Shown here: piece by piece, positions 48,833-56,372 of the stretch
How the letters are laid out: each line of letters opens with the position of its first letter
How positions within the stretch are numbered: the first letter of the stretch is position 1
Source of the DNA: Ruminococcus sp.
Lineage (GTDB): Bacteria; Bacillota_A; Clostridia; Oscillospirales; Ruminococcaceae
DNA: 64,000 nt
NCBI RefSeq assembly: GCF_016283395.1
Contig: NZ_JAEEMU010000047.1
Coordinates: forward strand, 1 to 64,000
Direction of reading: 5' to 3'
The notes under the pieces: generated by a model
What the model was told of the DNA's origin: nothing
The model's database searches: none
Seen by the model: the letters and a program-made list of their open reading frames with translations, nothing else
Position numbers and translations under genes: made by a program

Positions 48833-51118
48833 TCATTCAGTTGTTGTTGTTGTTGAAGCTATCTTTAAAACTTCGTCCCAGATCTCCTTATCTGTCTTAT
48901 CGTTGTAATCAGATGAAGACTTTCTTGCATAGAATGCGAGGATCTTAGAAGCATCGTTAGGATCGATGAGTCTCTTGTCCTTCTTTACAGTTCTCTCAAC
49001 TGTCTTGTCTGAACCGTGGTGAACGTCAGCAAGGAATGCTGCGAACTCTTCGTAATCAGATGTTGGTGATGTAGCGAGAGCACTCTTAGAAAGGTTAATG
49101 TCATATGGCTCAGCGTTTGTTGAAAGCTTAGCGTAGTAAGCGAGTACCTGTGAAGCATCGTTTGAGTCAACGAGGTTATCGAGGTTAGCATCACCCTTGA
49201 GAGCGATGTAAACTGTTACTGTAACGTCGTTGCCTTCGATGTCCTTGAGAACTGCGCCGTTAGCGTATACAGGAACTGTATACTTGAAGTTTGTATTATC
49301 AGACTTGTATGTATTTGAAGGTGTAGCTGTACCAAATGTTACATCAGCTGTGATGTCCTTGGTGTTTTCCTTCTCACCTGATACTACAGTCTTGCCGTTA
49401 AGTGTGTAGCCTTCAATGTATCTCTCGTGGAGGATTACATTAGAAACCTGTGCCTTATCGAATGCCTCATCAATGTTTACATAGTATGCAGCCTCTGTGT
49501 CAGCTGTTACATAAGTCTTGATGATAGATGTTGTGATTGTAACATCAGGAGGTGTTGTTGTAGTTGAAGATGTTGTTGTATCTGATGATGTTGTTGTAGT
49601 TGAAGATGTTGTTGGCTCTGAAGATGTTGTTGTGTCTGATGATGTTGTTGTTGTATCTGATGTTGTAGTTGTAGATGAAGTTGTTGTATCTGATGTTGTA
49701 GTTGTAGATGAAGATGTAGTCGTTGTATCTGATGTTGTAGTTGTAGATGAAGATGTAGTTGTTGTATCTGATGATGTTGTTGTGTCAGAAGATGTTGTAG
49801 TCTCAGTTGTTGTAGTCTCAGTAGATGTTGTAGTAACTGCTGTAGTTGTTGTGGCAGTTTCGATTACTCTCTCGATCTGAACATCAACTAAACCTGCGTT
49901 AACTGTGTTTAATGTGCTGAAATCAACCTTAGCTGTGATCTTCTTGTATGATTTAACGAAAGCATATCCCTGGTTCTCAACCCATTTCTTAACTTCGTCC
50001 TGCTCAGCGTCATCGAATATTGCTTCGCCGTTAGCTACTGCATTTACAAGTGTACCCTTGATATCTTTTACACTGTCAGCAAACTTTCCGAGATCCTCAG
50101 CTGTGATATCGATATTGCCCTCAGGTGAGATGCTCTTGAGAAGTTCTGCATAGATGCTAAGAACTACATCGTTCTTAGCGATCTCTGCGCCTGATTCAGG
50201 GATTGTAACCTTTTTGTCATAATTGTGCTCCTTGAGCCAATTATTTGCCTTAGCAATTATTTCAGAAACGTTGTTATAATTGCTTGGACCTTTCTTAGCT
50301 GTTATAGCATCAGTATACTTTTTCTTAGCCTTTTCGATCTTGTCAGTAACAAGCTTGATCTTAGCAGCGTAATCAGCCTTAGCCTGATCAGCAAACTGAG
50401 CAGGAATCTCCTTGTCAATTGCTGCATCGCCCTTAGCCTTTACCTTTGCCATTGTATCAAGAGCAAGGTCAAAAAGTTCGCCTGCTGCGTATGTCTTATC
50501 AGCAGTCTTATACTCAAACTTTACAGGAACTTCTGTACCTGCAGCGAGCTTAGATGTCTCTATCTTGAGTGTGAACACACCGCTTACATCGATATCTGAG
50601 AAATCGATCTTTGTAAGATTTGGTGCGTTATAATTTTCAGCCTGGACTGCAAGTGCATTACCTGATGTTAAGCTAAGATTACGGTTGAAATCAGGATTTG
50701 AGATCTTACCTGAGATCACAACATCACCGTTTCCGGAAATCTTATATGTCACACCGTTAGGAATGATAAGTTCGTTGAAACCGTATTCAACAAGATCCTT
50801 ATACTGACCAGCTTTTTCAATTGCCTTCTTTGCAATTGTAGTAACATCAAAATTACCTGACTTTGTTTCAGCAGTTATGAGCTTTGCATATAATGTCTGA
50901 TTCCATTCTGATACAAACTCACACTTATTCTCACTTGCAGGGATGTAAAGAAGTTGATCAAGAGTGATCTTTTTATTAACATCTGCTGTCTGAGTAGTTG
51001 CTGTAGCCTGAACAGCGTCATTTGTTTCTGCAGCGTTTGCGTAAGTTAAACACTGTGTGAGAGCGATTGGTGCAGCTGCAACTGCAGCGAGGGCTCTCTT
51101 GAATAATGAATTCTTCAT
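48833..51118 (-). CDS. cttA: CttA: cellulose-binding X-dockerin protein
   Basis: The 761 residues begin with a signal peptide (cut near 33). The N-terminal 400 residues hold two blocks that correspond in position to the carbohydrate-binding modules of CttA, with a Lys-rich helical stretch between (about 250-285, KIEKAKKKYTDAIT). A Thr/Ser/Asp linker follows (about 419-526), then the X-module (about 530-635) and dockerin (ALKGDANLDNLVDSNDAS onward to 761). In R. flavefaciens CttA attaches cells to cellulose and docks on ScaE. I chose ATG 51118 over an in-frame start at 51139 by its signal peptide and GAGAGG site. Confidence 0.92.
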   Translation of the reverse strand: MKNSLFKRALAAVAAAPIALTQCLTYANAAETNDAVQATATTQTADVNKKITLDQLLYIPASENKCEFVSEWNQTLYAKLITAETKSGNFDVTTIAKKAIEKAGQYKDLVEYGFNELIIPNGVTYKISGNGDVVISGKISNPDFNRNLSLTSGNALAVQAENYNAPNLTKIDFSDIDVSGVFTLKIETSKLAAGTEVPVKFEYKTADKTYAAGELFDLALDTMAKVKAKGDAAIDKEIPAQFADQAKADYAAKIKLVTDKIEKAKKKYTDAITAKKGPSNYNNVSEIIAKANNWLKEHNYDKKVTIPESGAEIAKNDVVLSIYAELLKSISPEGNIDITAEDLGKFADSVKDIKGTLVNAVANGEAIFDDAEQDEVKKWVENQGYAFVKSYKKITAKVDFSTLNTVNAGLVDVQIERVIETATTTTAVTTTSTETTTTETTTSSDTTTSSDTTTTSSSTTTTSDTTTTSSSTTTTSDTTTSSTTTTSDTTTTSSDTTTSSEPTTSSTTTTSSDTTTSSTTTTPPDVTITTSIIKTYVTADTEAAYYVNIDEAFDKAQVSNVILHERYIEGYTLNGKTVVSGEKENTKDITADVTFGTATPSNTYKSDNTNFKYTVPVYANGAVLKDIEGNDVTVTVYIALKGDANLDNLVDSNDASQVLAYYAKLSTNAEPYDINLSKSALATSPTSDYEEFAAFLADVHHGSDKTVERTVKKDKRLIDPNDASKILAFYARKSSSDYNDKTDKEIWDEVLKIASTTTTTE

Positions 51119-51255
51119 TGTCCTATACCTCTCTAACATGTTTATTCCCCTTTTGCTTTAAGCGTTTCTTTTGTTCAAGTTGCTCTCCGCATCAGGCTTA
51201 ATTTCGGGGCAACTATCTGCGTATGCCTATACTTCCCCCAGAAATTCATATCTAC

Positions 51256-51284
51256 ATTTTATCACACAAAGTCCAATAAGTCAA
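51256..51284 (-). promoter_or_regulatory. Promoter of cttA-scaE
   Basis: Minus-strand TTGACT (51279-51284), 17 bases, TAAAAT (51256-51261). It gives cttA and scaE a transcript separate from scaC-scaA-scaB. Confidence 0.82.
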
Positions 51285-51491
51285 GCAGAACAGTGTATTT
51301 TTTTCAAAAATTATTGACGATTAATGCTCCTGTTTTTTGTACTTATTTCACAATATGAGCCTATATGAACAGTAATATTTTTGCTTTTTTGAACTTTCTG
51401 TATTATTTTTTCGGTATTTCGCTGAAAATTAAGCTTTTTCGGGTTAATTATATCATCTTTTTCACGTTTTTTCAAGCGGTTATTTATGTAA

Positions 51492-51519
51492 AAAAAGCAC
51501 GCCTTTCGGCGTGCTTTTT
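51492..51519 (-). terminator. Terminator of scaC-scaA-scaB
   Basis: AAAAAGCACGCC-TTTC-GGCGTGCTTTTT is a perfect stem with a T run, eight bases after the scaB stop codon. Confidence 0.92.
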
Positions 51520-51526
51520 ATAACTT

Positions 51527-54500
51527 TTATGCACCAAATCTTGCTGTTCCGAGAACCTCGTTCCAGATATCGTAATTTGATACATCATTGTAGTCAGATG
51601 ATGACCTTCTTGCATAGTATGCAAGGATCTTAGAAGCATCGTTAGAGTCGATTCTTCTCATGTTGGTAGAGTAAGAATTAGAATCGCTTATAAGCTTTCC
51701 GTTCTTCTTTGTCTGCCAGTTGTCTGCGCTCCACTCATTTGTATTTACATCTGCGAGGAATGCAGCGAGTTCGTCGAGCTCATCTGTAGGTGACTCAACC
51801 TTTAAGCCTGCAACTGTGCTCTGGAGTTTTACGTCATATACATCTCTGCCATTAGAAGAAATGCTTGCGTAGTAACGGAGAACAGCAGATGCGTCAACTG
51901 AATCTACCATGTTATCAAGTGTTGCATCGCCCTTAACGCCGATGTAAGCAGTCACTGTAAGTGGCTTGCCGTCCTTGTCAACGAGCTGCATATCACCATA
52001 GTAAACAGGTACATCGTACTTGAAGTCATCTATAGTTGTCTGCTTCGGAACGTGTGTACGAGCGTTATACTCGCTCTCAGGTGTAGCACCATTGAAGTTT
52101 ACAAGATCATAGTTGATCTCAGCTCTTGGTACTTCGTAACCGCCTTCGTATACATCAATGATCTCGAGCTTAACTACCTGATCCTTGTTGAATCCGCCCT
52201 TCTGTCCGTCTGCACGAACACCGTTATCATGGCTGAAGTAGTAACCTACCTGAGTCTTGATAGTAGCATATGAGCTCTTATAACCTGTTGATGTTACTGA
52301 AGTTGTAGATGTGGTTGAAGTTGTGTTAGAAACCTCAATACCGCCACCTGATGTCGGGTTAGTTGTAGATGATACATCCTCACCCAAATGACTTGTATTA
52401 ACAACTGTTGTTGTTGAATCAACAGTTGTTGTTGTTTCACCAGGTGTAGCTGTTGTTGAACCGCCAGGTGTAGCTGTTGTAGATACGCCAGGTGTAGCTG
52501 TTGTTGAACCGCCAGGTGTAGCTGTTGTAGATACGCCAGGTGTTGCTGTTGTTGAACCGCCAGGTGTAGCTGTTGTAGATACGCCAGGTGTTGCTGTTGT
52601 TGATTCACCAGGTGTAGCTGTTGTAGATACGCCAGGTGTTGCTGTTGTTGACTCACCAGGTGCAGCTGTTGTAGATACGCCAGGTGTTGCTGTTGTTGAC
52701 TCACCAGGTGCAGCTGTTGTAGATACGCCAGGTGTTGCTGTTGTTGACTCGCCAGGTGTTGCTGTTGTAGATACACCAGGTGTTACTGATGTATCAGCAA
52801 CTGTTGTTGTCTCAACAGGTGTTGAAACATCTACTGTTGTTGTTTCAACAGGTGTTGTTGAAACGTCAGGTGTCGTTACAGATGGTGTAAGAACTTCGAT
52901 ATTACCTGGGATTGTAAGAACGTGATCTGAGATATCAAATCCGTCTTCATCGCTTACAAAGAGGTCCTTGATAGATACAGGGATCTTTGAACCAGGTGTA
53001 GCATCAGCATCGATCTTATATGTAAGCTCGATAACTACTGAACCGTCAGCAGCTACGTGTGCCTTGCCTGTACCTGTTGTGAATAAGAACTTAGCAGTGC
53101 CGTCTGTCATCTTGATATCAGCACCGTAAGATGACTTATCGCCAGCCTTAACGAGCTGTACCTTACCGTCAGCGTCCATCTTGAACTGAGCACCGCCGAT
53201 ACCAAGGTTTACACCCTTCTGGTCGTTTACAATAACTCTTACAGTTACTTCTTCGCCAGGGTATGCCTTTCCGCCTTCAACTACCCATGCGATAGATCCC
53301 TTAGGAACTTCATATGGAGCTGTTGTAGTTACGGTTGTTGTAATCGGATCAGTAAGTTCAGGACCAGTAAAGCCTGTACTTGTTGTAGGTGGATTTGTAC
53401 CTTCTATAGTTGTTGTTGAACCAGGTGTAGCTGTTGTTGAACCGCCAGGTGTTGCTGTTGTTGAACCGCCTGGTGTTGCTGTTGTTGAGCCGCCAGGTGT
53501 AGCTGTTGTTGAGCCGCCAGGTGTAGCTGTTGTTGAACCGCCAGGTGTTGCTGTTGTTGAACCGCCTGGTGTTGCTGTTGTTGAGCCGCCAGGTGTTGCT
53601 GTTGTTGAGCCGCCTGGTGTTGCTGTTGTTGAACCGCCAGGTGTAGCAGTTGTTGAGCCGCCTGGTGTAGCAGTTGTTGAACCGCCTGGTGTTGCTGTTG
53701 TTGAACCGCCAGGTGTAGCAGTTGTTGAACCGCCAGGTGTAGCAGTTGTTGAACCGCCAGGTGTAGCAGTTGTTGAGCCGCCTGGTGTAGCTGTTGTTGA
53801 ACCGCCTGGTGTTGCTGTTGTTGAACCGCCAGGTGTAGCAGTTGTTGAACCGCCTGGTGTTGCTGTTGTTGAACCGCCTGGTGTTGCTGTTGTTGACTCA
53901 CCAGGTGCAGCTGTTGTTGATGTGCTTGTAGTTGACTGTGTTGACGGGTTAGGAGCTAATGTTGTTGTAATGTGATCAACAACTTCGATATAACCGTTGC
54001 GTCCTTCTACAAGCTTAGAAAGATCATAACCGTCTTCATCAAATACCTTAAGAGTTCCGTCTGCAAAGTTTACAGCATATTTGCCTGGCTTTGTATCAGC
54101 AGGAACTGTGAAAGTAAGAGTTGCTACCTTTGAGTTATTAGCAGCAACGATATTCTTGCCAGTTGCGCTTGCAAACAAGAACTTCTGGACATCATCGTTT
54201 GATGAGATTTTTGAATCACCATAAGCAGCGGAATTCTCGTTTACTGACTTATAGTTTACGCCGTTTGCGTTTTCGATGATGAACTGTGCACCACCAACGC
54301 CGAGCTTAGAACCTGAAGGATCGATAACAGTAATATCAAGTGTTACTGTCTGGCCAGGTTCAGCCTGAGTTGAACCGATCTGCCATGCAATACCGCCCTC
54401 AGGAGTTGGAACAACTGTAGTTGTTGTAGTTGTTACTGTTGTTGACTGTACTGTTGTAGTTGTTGGTTCAACAGGGATTTCCTTGTTGATGTAGATAGCA

Positions 54501-56317
54501 CCGTCAACGAACTTAACGTTCTTAGTGATATCAAATCCGTCCTTGTCGCTTACGAACTGCTTAGCCCATGTTACAGGGTAAACGCCGTCAGGACAATCCT
54601 CAGGAACGTGGAATGTAAGTGTGAAGAGGTCATCGCCAGCCTTAGCTGTCTTGCCGTTTCCACTTGCAGTGTAGAATGTGAACTTCTGCTTGTCGTTTGT
54701 TCTGAGATCCTCACCATAAGGCTTACCTACTGCTGACTGGTAAGTTGGAGGAGTTGTACCAGCGATCTCGAACTGAGCACCTGCTACAGGAAGATCACCC
54801 TTGCCCTGAACCTTAACATTCAGAGTAACGTCCTTGCCCTTCTCACCGGTAACATTAGGAATTACCCATGATACTGAACCGTCAGTATTAGCATCACCTA
54901 TAGTGATAGAACCGTCCTTGAAGATTACGTTGTTTGTAAGATCGTAACCGTCAGCATCACTTACGAACATTTCAGACCATGAAACAGGGTATACGCCATC
55001 TGGTGTACCTGCAGGGATATCGTATGTGATAGCAAGGATAGTTGAACCGTTTGCTGCTGATACAGCCTTACCTGTGCTTGTTCTGAACATGAACTTGCCT
55101 GTCTTGTCATTATTTGACATATCAGAAGGATAAGCCTTACCAGCTTCAAAGCTTGAGTTTGTGAATGTAGAGTCAGTCTTTACCTTGAACTGAGCACCTG
55201 CAACTGCGAGTGCGCTGCTCTTAGGATCGTTGACTACAGCCTTGACTGTTACAGACTTTCCAGCCTCGCCCTTAACATTGTCGAGTACCCATGATACCTG
55301 ACCGTTTGAAGGAACATCACTTGTAACCTTGATGAGACCGTCAACAAAGTTTACTCTTGAAGTGAGGTCAAATCCGTCTGTATCACTTACAAACTGCTTG
55401 GACCATGTAACAGGGTATTCGCCCGGCTTGCAGTCCTCAGGAATTGTGTAAGTGAGAGTCATGATAGTTGCATTATCGCCTGCAACTATACCAGCACCTG
55501 CTGTGTTGCCGAACAAGAATGATGTCTTGCTCTCGTTTGTGCTGATTTCCTTAACATATGCTCCGCCTGTAGTAAACGACTTATACTTGATCTTTGACTC
55601 AGCGTCAACGTCGATCTTGTACTGTGCGCCAGCTACAGCAACGGATGCATTGTCCTTGTTTTTAACGTATGCTTTGACAGTTACTGTCTCTCCGGGATAA
55701 CCGGTAACAGTGTCAAGTACCCAGTCGATCTTTCCGTCGCCTGTATCCTTAACTACCTTTACAGCACCGTCTGTAAATTTAACTTTGCTTGTGATATCAT
55801 AACCATCAGTATCACTAACGTTTCCGTTAGCCCACTTGATAGCATATGTGCCCTCTTCACAATCCTCAGGGATTGTATATGCAAGAGTAAATACTGTTGC
55901 ACCTTCAGCAGCAACCTTCTCGATTCCATTGCTGTCATCGAAGAGGAACTTTGTTCCCTTACCATTGTCGCCGATATTTGATGCATAAGCATCTCCGCCT
56001 GTTACGGACTTGTATTTAAGAGGTGATGCAGCATCAACGTTGAACTGTGCGCCTGCAACCGCAAGTGAGGAATTCTTTGCCACAACGGGTATTGTTACCG
56101 TCTGACCTGGTGCTGCAGTTACTGTCGGGATCAGCCATTCAACTGAACCGTCAGAAGCGGTTTTATTAGCAGAAACATCCAATACTTCGCCCATACTAAA
56201 GTTAGGCTGCGAAACAGATAAACTGCCCGCAGCACTAACTGGTAACGAAGCAAATGCACTTGCCATGACTGATACAGTCATGGCAGCGGATGTAACTGCT
56301 GAAAGCAGTTTTTTCAT
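51527..56317 (-). CDS. scaB: ScaB: six-cohesin scaffoldin with X-dockerin
   Basis: The 1596 residues have a signal peptide (about 1-29), cohesins at about 56-190, 194-335, 339-478 and 479-609 almost without linkers, a Pro/Thr linker, cohesin 5 (about 641-785), a linker of about 20 TTATPGGS repeats (about 802-971), cohesin 6 (about 1005-1144), a second repeat linker (about 1176-1329), then X-module and dockerin (about 1336-1596). Cohesins 1-4 share G-x-V-x-W and AVAGAQF; cohesins 5 and 6 have GVGGAQF or GIGGAQF instead. In R. flavefaciens ScaB carries ScaA and docks on ScaE. Confidence 0.95.
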   Translation of the reverse strand: MKKLLSAVTSAAMTVSVMASAFASLPVSAAGSLSVSQPNFSMGEVLDVSANKTASDGSVEWLIPTVTAAPGQTVTIPVVAKNSSLAVAGAQFNVDAASPLKYKSVTGGDAYASNIGDNGKGTKFLFDDSNGIEKVAAEGATVFTLAYTIPEDCEEGTYAIKWANGNVSDTDGYDITSKVKFTDGAVKVVKDTGDGKIDWVLDTVTGYPGETVTVKAYVKNKDNASVAVAGAQYKIDVDAESKIKYKSFTTGGAYVKEISTNESKTSFLFGNTAGAGIVAGDNATIMTLTYTIPEDCKPGEYPVTWSKQFVSDTDGFDLTSRVNFVDGLIKVTSDVPSNGQVSWVLDNVKGEAGKSVTVKAVVNDPKSSALAVAGAQFKVKTDSTFTNSSFEAGKAYPSDMSNNDKTGKFMFRTSTGKAVSAANGSTILAITYDIPAGTPDGVYPVSWSEMFVSDADGYDLTNNVIFKDGSITIGDANTDGSVSWVIPNVTGEKGKDVTLNVKVQGKGDLPVAGAQFEIAGTTPPTYQSAVGKPYGEDLRTNDKQKFTFYTASGNGKTAKAGDDLFTLTFHVPEDCPDGVYPVTWAKQFVSDKDGFDITKNVKFVDGAIYINKEIPVEPTTTTVQSTTVTTTTTTVVPTPEGGIAWQIGSTQAEPGQTVTLDITVIDPSGSKLGVGGAQFIIENANGVNYKSVNENSAAYGDSKISSNDDVQKFLFASATGKNIVAANNSKVATLTFTVPADTKPGKYAVNFADGTLKVFDEDGYDLSKLVEGRNGYIEVVDHITTTLAPNPSTQSTTSTSTTAAPGESTTATPGGSTTATPGGSTTATPGGSTTATPGGSTTATPGGSTTATPGGSTTATPGGSTTATPGGSTTATPGGSTTATPGGSTTATPGGSTTATPGGSTTATPGGSTTATPGGSTTATPGGSTTATPGGSTTATPGGSTTATPGGSTTATPGGSTTATPGSTTTIEGTNPPTTSTGFTGPELTDPITTTVTTTAPYEVPKGSIAWVVEGGKAYPGEEVTVRVIVNDQKGVNLGIGGAQFKMDADGKVQLVKAGDKSSYGADIKMTDGTAKFLFTTGTGKAHVAADGSVVIELTYKIDADATPGSKIPVSIKDLFVSDEDGFDISDHVLTIPGNIEVLTPSVTTPDVSTTPVETTTVDVSTPVETTTVADTSVTPGVSTTATPGESTTATPGVSTTAAPGESTTATPGVSTTAAPGESTTATPGVSTTATPGESTTATPGVSTTATPGGSTTATPGVSTTATPGGSTTATPGVSTTATPGGSTTATPGETTTTVDSTTTVVNTSHLGEDVSSTTNPTSGGGIEVSNTTSTTSTTSVTSTGYKSSYATIKTQVGYYFSHDNGVRADGQKGGFNKDQVVKLEIIDVYEGGYEVPRAEINYDLVNFNGATPESEYNARTHVPKQTTIDDFKYDVPVYYGDMQLVDKDGKPLTVTAYIGVKGDATLDNMVDSVDASAVLRYYASISSNGRDVYDVKLQSTVAGLKVESPTDELDELAAFLADVNTNEWSADNWQTKKNGKLISDSNSYSTNMRRIDSNDASKILAYYARRSSSDYNDVSNYDIWNEVLGTARFGA
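52435..52795 (-). repeat. Repeat linker 2 of scaB (alternating 24-base units)
   Basis: Units encoding STTATPGV, STTATPGE, STTAAPGE and STTATPGG alternate over 15 copies, often as 16-residue pairs, within the linker between cohesin 6 and the X-module. Confidence 0.85.
53405..53910 (-). repeat. Repeat linker 1 of scaB (about 20 tandem 24-base units)
   Basis: Nearly identical units encode TTATPGGS, with silent changes only (GTA/GTT and CCA/CCT). The frame is kept across the whole array. It is not a CRISPR: there are no spacers. Confidence 0.9.
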
Positions 56318-56372
56318 CAGTGCATTTCCTTTCCGAGCATTATCGCTCTATTAACTTAGTGGGTTTAAGGGA

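Larger units (their letters stand above)
51119..51526. other. 408-base scaB-cttA intergenic region with terminator and new promoter
   Basis: From the minus-strand 5' end it holds the scaB terminator (51492-51519), an AT-rich gap and a promoter (51256-51284), then a leader of about 130 bases to cttA. No other feature is visible. Confidence 0.8.

Noticed and set aside
52294..53901. Gln/His-rich frames within scaB (52294-52776 and 53404-53901)
   Set aside because: They are alternate readings of the 24-base repeat arrays; the scaB frame is continuous and holds the cohesins.
53405..53910. CRISPR-like regular repeat
   Set aside because: The units are contiguous, coding and have no spacers.
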